Source of the DNA: an uncultured Collinsella sp.
Lineage (GTDB): Bacteria; Actinomycetota; Coriobacteriia; Coriobacteriales; Coriobacteriaceae
DNA: 50,318 nt
Assembly (NCBI GenBank): GCA_937923795.1
Contig: CALDWI010000008.1
Location: 1-50,318, forward strand
Direction of reading: 5' to 3'
Of the stretch, positions 1-6,616 are shown piece by piece. Each line of letters begins with the position of its first letter. The stretch's first letter is position 1. Under the pieces are notes generated by a model. The model was not told where the DNA came from and ran no database searches. It was given only the letters and a program-made list of their open reading frames with translations. The position numbers were made by a program, and so were the translations under genes.

Positions 1-60
1 CCGCACATGTGCGGATGAATGTGGGAGGTGTTCGGATAAAGTCGATAATCAAGGGGCATC

Positions 61-333
61 ATGTCCGACGACAGCTCTGCTCAGGTGATGCTGCACATCG
101 GAATCGACACTGTTAAACTTGAGGGCAAGGGCTTCCATGCGCTTGTTGCCCAGGGTGATCACGTTGACGCGGGCCAGCCCCTCGTCGAGGTCGATTTCGA
201 CGTGGTCCGCGCCGCCGGCTTCGATCCCACGGTCTTCGTTATCGTGTGCGAGCGCTCGGAGAACTCGACTCTTCGTGAGCATGCTTCCGGCCCTGTTGCT
301 GTTAAAGAGCCTGTCGTCTGGCTTTCCGAGTAA
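61..333 (+). CDS. PTS EIIA-Glc-type domain, N-terminally truncated
   Basis: This 90-residue product matches the C-terminal half of the glucose-family EIIA domain. It has LHIGIDTVKLEGKGF with the phosphorylatable His at residue 12 (equivalent to His90 of E. coli Crr), then the glycine-rich GDHVDAGQPLVEVD segment. The usual domain is about 150 residues, so the first half, including the helper His of the TKHAIG motif, is missing. Reading upstream in frame, Gly-Ile still aligns with the family, but stops occur at 16, 37 and 46, so coding cannot extend left in this frame. An AAGGGG ribosome site precedes the ATG. It ends 6 bases before the antiterminator gene and lies ahead of an EIICB permease that has no EIIA of its own, so it could be the phosphate donor. 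It could equally be a decayed remnant. Function of the truncated form is unproven. Confidence 0.65.
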   Translation: MSDDSSAQVMLHIGIDTVKLEGKGFHALVAQGDHVDAGQPLVEVDFDVVRAAGFDPTVFVIVCERSENSTLREHASGPVAVKEPVVWLSE

Positions 334-339
334 ATTCTT

Positions 340-1206
340 GTGGTGGGTACCGTGGTTATCAAGCGAGTTTTTAACAACAACGTCGCAATGGTCACTTCGG
401 ACGATGGCTCCGAGCTCATCGTCATCGGTCGAGGCCTCTGCTTTGGCCGTCATGCCGGCGATGCCATCGACGAGGCGTCGATCGAAAAGACCTACGCGTT
501 GCAGGAGGGAACTTCTCAGGATTCGCGTACGATTGACCGCTTGGCACATCTTTTGGAGTCCATCCCCACCGTCAACCTCGTGATTGCCGAGGACATTGTT
601 CAGATGCTCCGTCGAGAGCTCAATGTCGACATCAACGATAAGATCCTCATCGCTCTCGCAGACCATATCAGCCTTGCTTTGGAGCGTGAGCGCAAGGGAG
701 TCTCCTGCGAGAATCCGTTGCTGCTCGAGATCCGGCAGTTCTATCGCAAGGAGTATGCACTTGCGGGCCGTGCGCTGCAGATTATCAAGGAGTATATGGG
801 CATCCAGATGAGCGAAGAAGAGCAGGGTTTCATTACCTTGCATATCGTCAACGCCACCATGCCGCAACGCTCCGATCGTCTAATCGTCTCGGTCCAGCTT
901 GTTCGCGACGTGCTCGCGATTGTTTCTGAGCGCTATGCTACGACCCTCGATGACACCTCGCTGCCTTACGAACGTTTCGTTCGTCACCTGCAGTTTTTCG
1001 CACAGCGAGCGCTCGATCCCACGGCAGGGCAAATCAATGGCGACGCGCTGTTCCGAATCGATGAAACGGCGTATCCGTGCTCATTCTCGTGCGCGGACGC
1101 CATAGCCGCCCACTTGTCGTCTACCTATAACGTTGTCGTTACCGATGCCGAGAAGAGTTATCTCGCGTATCACATTGTTAACCTGCTTGGAGAACCTGGT
1201 CTCTAG
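340..1206 (+). CDS. licT: BglG/LicT-family transcriptional antiterminator
   Basis: RNA-binding antiterminator that, in this family, is switched by PTS phosphorylation and prevents termination in sugar operons. The N-terminal CAT RNA-binding domain is recognisable (VIKRVFNNNVAMV, residues 6-18), followed by two PRD domains. The four conserved regulatory histidines are visible at about 109 and 168 (PRD1) and 216 and 278 (PRD2). Length, 288 residues, is normal. The frame opens with GTG at 340, but GTG at 352 gives the usual family start (MVIKRVFNNN) and has a GGTGGG site in front, so 352 may be the true start. It sits between the EIIA fragment and the EIICB gene, which suggests it controls this operon. 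Its RNA target was not identified in the window. Confidence 0.9.
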   Translation: MVGTVVIKRVFNNNVAMVTSDDGSELIVIGRGLCFGRHAGDAIDEASIEKTYALQEGTSQDSRTIDRLAHLLESIPTVNLVIAEDIVQMLRRELNVDINDKILIALADHISLALERERKGVSCENPLLLEIRQFYRKEYALAGRALQIIKEYMGIQMSEEEQGFITLHIVNATMPQRSDRLIVSVQLVRDVLAIVSERYATTLDDTSLPYERFVRHLQFFAQRALDPTAGQINGDALFRIDETAYPCSFSCADAIAAHLSSTYNVVVTDAEKSYLAYHIVNLLGEPGL

Positions 1207-1213
1207 GCATAAC

Positions 1214-1266
1214 GTGCCCACACATCGATTGATATAAGGCAGGGCTTACGGCCTTGTCCAGGGCAC
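1214..1266 (+). promoter_or_regulatory. nested inverted repeat between licT and the PTS permease gene
   Basis: GTGCCC (1214-1219) can pair with GGGCAC (1261-1266), enclosing AAGGC (1236-1240) pairing with GCCTT (1251-1255). It lies in the 99-base gap before the EIICB start. It could be an antiterminator or processing structure, but it does not match the textbook RAT consensus. Confidence 0.25.
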
Positions 1267-1305
1267 ATCTGTCTCAATTTGCGGAAAAGGAAGGGGAGTA
1301 CCGCT

Positions 1306-2922
1306 ATGACCGCAAAAAAGAAGTTCAATTTCAAGGCGCCGTTGGAGGTGTTCGCGAAGTCGATCGTTCAGCCGATGATGTATCTCTCGGTTGCCGGCAT
1401 CCTGCTCATCGTGGGCATCATTCTGACCAACAAGACCATCTGCGCTTTGGTCCCCGTACTGGGCTCCGGTCCGTTCCAGCTTGTGGGCGCCGTTGTCTAT
1501 CAGTCGCTGATGTTTATCATCAACAACCTCTCGATTCTGTTCTGCGTTGGTATCGCCGGCGCCATGGCAAAGAAGAACAAGGGCCATGCTTCGCTGATCG
1601 CCCTGATGTCGTTCTTCCTGTTCCTGCAGGCTAACAACATCGTGCTCAACGCCACCGGCTCTCTTGCCGATGCGAGTGGCATGCTCGGTCTTACCGGAAC
1701 CGGCCAGGCCACCGTTATGGGCATTCAAGTGCTCGATACCGGCGTGTTTGGCGGCATCATTCTTGGTTGCATCACCGGTGCCGTGTTCAACAAGTACTCG
1801 AACAAGCAGTTCCCCATTGCCCTTTCGATGTTCTCGGGCGTTCGCTTCCCGTTCCTGATCATGATCATCATTTCCTGGATCATGGGCGCTGGCTTCTGCA
1901 TCGTTTGGCCTCCGGTTCAGGGTGCCATCTCCTCCGTTGCCGGCATCATTAAGGAGTCGGGCAACATCGGCCTGTTTATCTACGGCATGCTCAACAAGCT
2001 GCTCGTTCCCACCGGTCTGCACCACCTCATCTACACCCCGTTCCAGTTCTCCGATGTAGGTGGCACCCTGACGCTGGGTGATCAGGTTATCGCCGGTGCC
2101 TACCCCATCCGTGTCGCCGAGATGGCAATGACGGGCCAGCCCTTCTCCGATAGCACCTACTTCAACAGCTACACCTTCAACAACCTGTGGCCCTACATCG
2201 GTATCGGTCTCGCCTTTATCGTCACCGCTTACAAGGGGAACAAGGATAAGACCAAGGCCGTTATCATCCCGCTGATCATCACCGCCGTGCTCTCCTGCGT
2301 GACCGAGCCCATGGACTTCCTCTTTGTCTTTGCCGCTCCCGTGCTCTTTGTCGTTCACTCGGTTCTTTCCGGCATCTTCCTGGTTCTGCTCAAGGTCCTC
2401 TCCGTGCCCGCTTCGACTGCAGGCGGCATCATCAACATCGTGGTTTCCAACCTGGTTCTTGGTGTCGATAAGACCAACTGGCCGGTTATGCTGGTGCTTG
2501 GAGCCGTCAACGCCGCTCTGTACTTCTTCCTCTTCACCTTCCTCATCAAGAAGCTCAACCTTCACACGCCTGGTCGCGAGGAGGAGTCCGAGCTTGCTGA
2601 GTCCGTTGCCGAGGGCGAGGCCGCCGCGTCTGTCGCGGTGAAGCAGGGCGCTGTTGCCGCAGCTCCCGCAGAGGGCGTCGATGCAGGTATTGCCGACCTG
2701 GTCGCAGGTCTTGGCGGCAAGGACAACATCGAGGAGCTCGAGAACTGCTTTACGCGTCTTCGCGTGAACGTTAAGAACCCGGACCTCATCGATGAGAACC
2801 TCATCAACCACGTGCCCAACAGCGGCATCAACCGCAACGGCAACAATATCCAGATCATCTTTGGCATGAAGGTCGCCGAGATGCGCGACAAGGTCGAAAA
2901 CGCAATTGAGAAGGAGCAGTAA
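1306..2922 (+). CDS. PTS alpha-glucoside EIICB permease (GlvC/MalX type)
   Basis: Membrane permease of the phosphotransferase system, importing and phosphorylating an alpha-glucoside. The long EIIC domain (about residues 15-415) has many hydrophobic helices and the loop LLVPTGLHHLIYTPFQF typical of the glucose/maltose family. An acidic/alanine linker (about 425-460) leads to an EIIB domain with the phosphocysteine in the NCFTRLRV motif at about Cys481. No EIIA domain is fused at the C-terminus, so EIIA must come in trans. The start at 1306 was chosen because it follows a strong GGAAGGGGAG site; an ATG 27 bases upstream lacks one. The stop is 3 bases before the GH4 gene. The neighbouring 6-phospho-alpha-glucosidase indicates maltose- or sucrose-isomer-like substrates; the exact sugar is not determinable here. 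Confidence 0.92.
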   Translation: MTAKKKFNFKAPLEVFAKSIVQPMMYLSVAGILLIVGIILTNKTICALVPVLGSGPFQLVGAVVYQSLMFIINNLSILFCVGIAGAMAKKNKGHASLIALMSFFLFLQANNIVLNATGSLADASGMLGLTGTGQATVMGIQVLDTGVFGGIILGCITGAVFNKYSNKQFPIALSMFSGVRFPFLIMIIISWIMGAGFCIVWPPVQGAISSVAGIIKESGNIGLFIYGMLNKLLVPTGLHHLIYTPFQFSDVGGTLTLGDQVIAGAYPIRVAEMAMTGQPFSDSTYFNSYTFNNLWPYIGIGLAFIVTAYKGNKDKTKAVIIPLIITAVLSCVTEPMDFLFVFAAPVLFVVHSVLSGIFLVLLKVLSVPASTAGGIINIVVSNLVLGVDKTNWPVMLVLGAVNAALYFFLFTFLIKKLNLHTPGREEESELAESVAEGEAAASVAVKQGAVAAAPAEGVDAGIADLVAGLGGKDNIEELENCFTRLRVNVKNPDLIDENLINHVPNSGINRNGNNIQIIFGMKVAEMRDKVENAIEKEQ

Positions 2923-2925
2923 ACA

Positions 2926-4308
2926 ATGATCATTACTCTGTGTGGTGGCGGATCCACCTTTACCCCCGGCATCGTCAAGTCCATCGCCCTGCGCAAGGAC
3001 GAGCTCGACGTTGACGAGATTCGCCTGTACGACATCAACGAGGAGCGCCAGCGCAAGATCGGCGTGCTCGTGGACTGGATTTTGCACGAGGACCTCGGCC
3101 TGGACATCAAGCTTACGGTGACCACCGACAAAAAGACGGCTTTCACCGACGCGAGCTTCGTGTTTGCCCAGATGCGCGTGGGCGGCTATGCTATGCGCGA
3201 GCAGGACGAGAAGATCCCTCTGCGTCACGGCTGCGTGGGTCAGGAGACTTGCGGTTGCGGCGGCCTTGCCTATGGCATGCGCACCATCTTCCCCATGGTC
3301 GAGCTGATCGATGACGTTGAGAAGTACGCCAAGAAGGACTACTGGATTCTCAACTACTCCAACCCTGCCGCCATCGTCTCCGAGGGCTGCCGCGTGCTGC
3401 GTCCCAACGCTCGCATCATCAACATCTGCGACATGCCGATCGCAATCATCGACGTGGTTTGCGCCGCGCTCGATATCGACAAGAAGGATGTCGAGTACGA
3501 TTACTTTGGCCTCAACCACTTTGGTTGGTTTACCTCGATTCGTCACAAGGGCAAGGAGGTGCTCCCGCAGCTGCGCGAGTACATCAAGGAGCACGAGATT
3601 CTGCTGCCCGATTCTTACCTCAAGGGCATGGGCTCGCTCATGGCAAAGAAGCCCGAGGAGACCGCCGACGAGCACCCCGAGCAGAACCGTCACACCAAGG
3701 GCAGCTGGTACTACGTCTGGAAGGGCGAGTACGAGATCATGGAGTGCTTCCCGGAGTACCTGCCCAACACGTATCTGAACTACTACCTGCAGCAGAAGGA
3801 GTTCGTCGAGCATTCCAACCCCGAGCGCACCCGTGCTAACGAGGTTGAGGAGACGCGCGAGAAGAACCTCTTCGACGGCATCGACCACTACGAGAAGACG
3901 GGCGAGATCGACGAGAGCACGCTCTATGCGGGCAGCCACGGCGACTGGATCGCCGATCTGGCCATCGCTCTGAAGAACGACACCAAGCAGCGCTTCCTGG
4001 TCATTTGCGAGAACAAGGGCGCTATCCCCAACATGCCCTACGACGCTATGGTCGAGCTGCCTGCCTATATTGGCAAGAACGGCCCTGAGGTCATCAGCCG
4101 CGACAACATCCCGCTGTTCCAGCAGGGCCTCATGATGCAGCAGCTGAACTCCGAGAAACTCGTGGTCGAGGCTACGATCGAGGGTTCGTACGAGAAGGCG
4201 CTCAAGGCCTTTACGCTCAACAAGACCGTGCCGTCGATGAAGGTCGCCAAGGAAGTTCTCGACGACATGATCGAGGCCAACAAGGGTTACTGGCCTGAGC
4301 TTAGCTAA
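2926..4308 (+). CDS. malH: 6-phospho-alpha-glucosidase, GH4 family
   Basis: Cytoplasmic NAD- and metal-dependent hydrolase that cleaves 6-phosphorylated alpha-glucosides delivered by the PTS. The N-terminal dinucleotide motif is at residues 6-10 (CGGGS). NYSNPAA at about 143-149 and CDMP at 168-171 carry catalytic and metal ligands; CDMP is the signature of alpha-specific GH4 enzymes, whereas beta-specific ones have CNxP. GLNHFG (195-200) supplies the metal-binding His198. Length, 460 residues, is slightly over the usual 440-450. It starts 3 bases after the permease stop, so it is translationally close to it, and is followed by a strong terminator that closes the operon. Family assignment is firm. 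The symbol varies between species (glvA, malA, malH, aglB). Confidence 0.95.
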   Translation: MIITLCGGGSTFTPGIVKSIALRKDELDVDEIRLYDINEERQRKIGVLVDWILHEDLGLDIKLTVTTDKKTAFTDASFVFAQMRVGGYAMREQDEKIPLRHGCVGQETCGCGGLAYGMRTIFPMVELIDDVEKYAKKDYWILNYSNPAAIVSEGCRVLRPNARIINICDMPIAIIDVVCAALDIDKKDVEYDYFGLNHFGWFTSIRHKGKEVLPQLREYIKEHEILLPDSYLKGMGSLMAKKPEETADEHPEQNRHTKGSWYYVWKGEYEIMECFPEYLPNTYLNYYLQQKEFVEHSNPERTRANEVEETREKNLFDGIDHYEKTGEIDESTLYAGSHGDWIADLAIALKNDTKQRFLVICENKGAIPNMPYDAMVELPAYIGKNGPEVISRDNIPLFQQGLMMQQLNSEKLVVEATIEGSYEKALKAFTLNKTVPSMKVAKEVLDDMIEANKGYWPELS

Positions 4309-4357
4309 AGACAGAAGGTCGCTGGCACAAAAGAGCCGCTGACCGTAAAACTTGACC

Positions 4358-4400
4358 AATGCCCCGTTCGCGTGCTTGCGCGGACGGGGCATTTCCGTTT
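4358..4400 (+). terminator. Rho-independent terminator of the PTS operon
   Basis: A 15-base arm at 4358-4372 pairs with 4379-4393 (one mismatch), with a 6-base loop and the T-rich tail TTTCCGTTTT. It lies 50 bases after the GH4 stop. Confidence 0.85.
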
Positions 4401-5216
4401 TGCGCAAAGGATTGATATGGGGGATGGGCTCTCTGACATCAACGCAGGGCATGAGGTTTTCTGCTGACGCGCGGCGGCTGCGGTGCCCGGGTGGACACGC
4501 CGGGGATTCCGCCCGCTGCCTGGCGCCCTTGCCGCCACCCGGCTTCCACGCTCGCATTCTTCTGGATGCGGGCGTGTTTTTTCACGGCACGCACGGGTCC
4601 CCCGGGGCGCGCCGTGCATTTTCGGGAGTTTTCAGCAAGCCGGGGTGGCTGCATACGCGCCGGAAGCGCCTATTTGATCTCGCGAGATCCCTTGACGGGC
4701 GATTTGGGTTGGCAGACGGCGTGCGGCGTGGCGATAGCGCGCGTTTCTCGCCGTGCCGTGCCCCAAAGCGACGCCGGCCGCGCGATGCTCCCGGTTCGCG
4801 GCGTCGCCGGCGGGGGCCGCGATGCTGAATACTCCGGTTTTTGCACGGTCCAAGCGGGGGTACGTTGGGACGGGAAGGGGCGCCCCCGTCTATTTATGCA
4901 TGGCACAAGCGAAAATATGCAAGACAATAGGGCGCCATGCGCCGGATGCCCAGATTGGGCGCGCCATACGCCGACGTTCGCCGCGTCCCTTCCGCGCCGT
5001 GCGCGAATCAGAAGGCGAGGGCAGTTATGGGCGTGCAGGCGGTTCTGCGAGCGGCAGGGCTGCTGCGGAGCTTGCGCTCGCCGTGGGCGATCGTGCACCC
5101 TGGGCGCCGGCGCTCGACGGCCGCATGCTGCTGCTTGCCACGCACGATGCCGTCGACGCTCAGGCCCTCAATATCTCGGACATCATCACGCTCTAAATAC
5201 TTACTCAGCAACAATA
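4401..5216. other. gene-poor high-GC stretch, no convincing complete gene
   Basis: No frame here shows a recognisable protein over its length. Open frames exist on both strands but have Arg/Pro/Ala-rich translations expected from high GC. Visible structure: a strong terminator-like hairpin at 4547-4582, a GC-rich hairpin around 4583-4616, a perfect 14-base palindrome GATCTCGCGAGATC at 4676-4689, and several short inverted repeats around 4930-4980. The last part, about 5027-5196, has coding-like codon use and ends in LLLATHDAVDAQALNISDIITL, cited here as positions 5131-5193, then a stop at 5194-5196. It may be the tail of a decayed gene. I do not recognise it. Confidence 0.4.
4547..4582 (+). 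terminator. strong intrinsic-terminator-like hairpin without an obvious upstream gene
   Basis: CACGCTCGCAT (4547-4557) pairs with ATGCGGGCGTG (4566-4576), with one mismatch, and is followed by six T (4577-4582). The nearest upstream gene already has its own terminator at 4358-4400, so a short transcript starting in between is possible. Confidence 0.65.
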
Positions 5217-5244
5217 TGATCCGTTTTTCTCCGTCCCCATGGGG
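5217..5244 (+). repeat. intergenic repeat family B, left copy
   Basis: It begins TGATCCGTTTTTCTCCGTCC and closely matches the copy at 5614-5644 and the arms of the palindrome at 16544-16632. It lies immediately upstream of the antitoxin promoter. Confidence 0.7.
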
Positions 5245-5245
5245 T

Positions 5246-5297
5246 TTGGTATGGTATTCTATCTGTGGGGTAATACTTAAGAATACTAAGTAATACC
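5246..5297 (+). promoter_or_regulatory. promoter and operator-like palindrome of the antitoxin gene
   Basis: A possible -35 TTGGTA (5246-5251) and -10 TAATAC (5271-5276) are spaced 19 bases apart. The -10 is embedded in a 29-base imperfect palindrome (5269-5297) whose ends are GGTAATACTT and AAGTAATACC; AATACT/AATACC units also recur about every 10 bases. This layout fits autorepression by a ribbon-helix-helix antitoxin binding over its own promoter, which is known for RelB/DinJ proteins but is only inferred here. Confidence 0.5.
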
Positions 5298-5318
5298 AAC
5301 GCCGTAGAAACAAACTCC

Positions 5319-5377
5319 AGATGCGGGCCAATCGGGTTGCCTTCACAGCCCGTCGCCCAGCCGCGTGGCCCGCATCT
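5319..5377 (+). promoter_or_regulatory. structured 5' leader of the antitoxin gene
   Basis: A perfect 12-base stem is formed by AGATGCGGGCCA (5319-5330) and TGGCCCGCATCT (5366-5377), with an inner CGGG/CCCG pairing. It lies between the proposed promoter and the ribosome site. No T-tract follows, so it is not a simple terminator. Confidence 0.45.
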
Positions 5378-5411
5378 ATTCGCACCACCGTCGTTTCAAA
5401 AAGGAAGCGCC

Positions 5412-5612
5412 ATGGCAGAACACATGACCCCGGTTGTCGCGAAGGTCTTGCCCGAGGAAAAGGCGGCCTTCGCGGCGGCAACCCAACTCGTAGGCACCAC
5501 GCCGTCCAACGCCATCCGCATGTTTATCGCCGCATTTAATCGCTGCGGCACCTTTCCGTTCGACATTTCGCCCAGCGGGGCCTTTGGCACTGCGCCCGAT
5601 TCTCATCAATAA
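5412..5612 (+). CDS. RelB/DinJ-type antitoxin, orphan
   Basis: A 66-residue protein with the ribbon-helix-helix pattern of RelB/DinJ antitoxins. A short N-terminal strand (PVVAKVLPEEKAAF) is followed by a helix with the family signature TPSNAIRMFI (residues 29-38) and the ending GTFPFDIS, comparable to the LPF-E/D motif of DinJ. These proteins bind their own promoter and normally neutralise a RelE/YafQ-type RNase. The start was chosen at 5412 because an AAGGAAG site sits 6 bases in front. No toxin gene lies on either side: downstream is a repeat and then a protease gene. It is therefore an orphan, perhaps a stand-alone regulator or the remnant of a toxin-antitoxin pair. Confidence 0.75.
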   Translation: MAEHMTPVVAKVLPEEKAAFAAATQLVGTTPSNAIRMFIAAFNRCGTFPFDISPSGAFGTAPDSHQ

Positions 5613-5613
5613 G

Positions 5614-5644
5614 TGATCCGTTTTCCTCCGTCCCCATGGGATCA
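5614..5644 (+). repeat. intergenic repeat family B, right copy
   Basis: It starts 2 bases after the antitoxin stop. It begins TGATCCGTTTTCCTCCGTCC and ends GGGATCA, so its two ends are themselves inverted. It is a direct repeat of 5217-5244 and matches the right arm of 16544-16632. Confidence 0.75.
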
Positions 5645-5695
5645 GCCCTCTGCCGAGTTGTGGTAGAACTAGGGAACGGTTTTGAGGAGGTTGGC

Positions 5696-6616
5696 ATGCT
5701 CAATGCGATGATTTGGGCGCTTGCCTGTTTTGGCGTTGTCGCTGCCGATATTGCCCTGAGCGTGGTTCTGTTTTCTGTTCTCTATGCCGTGTCGGCGCTG
5801 ACGGGCTATCCGATCGACAATCTCGATATCCAATGGTTCCAGGCTGCCGCTCAGACGGCGTCGTTTTTGATGGCGCTGCTGTGGTGGCGCTACCTGTGGC
5901 CGCGCTCGTTTATGGCGCGCTGGCAGGGCGAGCGTCCGCTTGGCGGGGGAGCGCGTGGGGCGTGGAAACGCATCGCCTGCGTTATCGTGATCGGCCTGTC
6001 CATGCAGGTGGTCATTAGCTACCTATGCGACGGCGTGCTGTCGCTGCTGCCCGAGGTCGCGGCAGACTATAGCGAGCTCGTCGAGAAAACAGGCATGGGC
6101 GACACGGGCTATCTGGCCGTTCTGACCACGGTGATTGGCGCGCCATTTTGCGAAGAGCTCCTGGTGCGCGGCGTCATCTTTGAGTTCTCACTGCGTGCGT
6201 TTAATCCACAGTGCCGTCCGCTCTGGAAACGTCGGCGCCGCGCGAACGCGCAAGACGGCACCATAGTACCCTGGGCGGTCCCGAGTACCTGGGGCATCGC
6301 CGCGGCGATTGTGCTGCAGGCGGCCATCTTTGGCTTTATGCATATGAACTGGGTGCAGGGCTGCTACGCCGGCGCCGCCGGTCTGGTCTTTGGCTGGGTG
6401 CTCGTGACCACCGGAAAGCTCCGCTACACGATCCTGCTGCATTTTGCCTTTAACGCCGGATCGTATCTCATGACGTTGCTGTGGTTTGTGAACACGCCGC
6501 TCGACGTGATAATCACGGTCGCGATCGCCGGCGTGATCCTGGTGGAGGCAATGCGCTCGCTGCGCCAAGCGTGCCAGCAGAGCGCTGCGACCACATCTAC
6601 CGCATTCCCACGCTAG
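5696..6616 (+). CDS. CPBP-family intramembrane metalloprotease
   Basis: Polytopic membrane protein of 306 residues with about seven or eight hydrophobic segments. The CPBP (CAAX protease/bacteriocin-processing) motifs are present in order: EELLVRG near residue 152 (EExxxR), FGFMH in the next helix and HFAFN near the C-terminus, which together supply the glutamates and histidines of the metal site. The family includes prenyl-protein proteases and bacteriocin-immunity proteins; the substrate cannot be inferred here. The start at 5696 follows a strong GAGGAGG site; an earlier in-frame ATG at 5636 would lie in the repeat. The gene ends convergently with ygiQ and their stop codons overlap within CTAG, with no terminator between. 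Confidence 0.88.
   Translation: MLNAMIWALACFGVVAADIALSVVLFSVLYAVSALTGYPIDNLDIQWFQAAAQTASFLMALLWWRYLWPRSFMARWQGERPLGGGARGAWKRIACVIVIGLSMQVVISYLCDGVLSLLPEVAADYSELVEKTGMGDTGYLAVLTTVIGAPFCEELLVRGVIFEFSLRAFNPQCRPLWKRRRRANAQDGTIVPWAVPSTWGIAAAIVLQAAIFGFMHMNWVQGCYAGAAGLVFGWVLVTTGKLRYTILLHFAFNAGSYLMTLLWFVNTPLDVIITVAIAGVILVEAMRSLRQACQQSAATTSTAFPR

Noticed and set aside
4417..4467. Short frame of 16 codons ending in a Cys and TGA, considered as a selenocysteine-containing peptide
   Set aside because: No SECIS-like structure directly after the TGA could be justified and no homologue is recognisable.
4440..4545. Possible cobalamin-type riboswitch because of GC-rich GGTG...CCGGGGATTCCGCCC pattern
   Set aside because: The conserved AGGGAA, GCCACTG core is absent and no B12-related gene follows.
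1246..4557. Open frame of 1103 codons on the minus strand opposite the PTS permease and GH4 genes
   Set aside because: Translation is His/Leu/Val/Asp-rich with no recognisable domain, and it is exactly the antisense of two well-supported genes. Long antisense frames are expected at high GC.
4491..5219. A 242-codon frame in the gene-poor region after the PTS operon
   Set aside because: Arg/Ala/Cys-rich composition, no ribosome site, runs through a terminator hairpin and competes with equally long frames in other phases.
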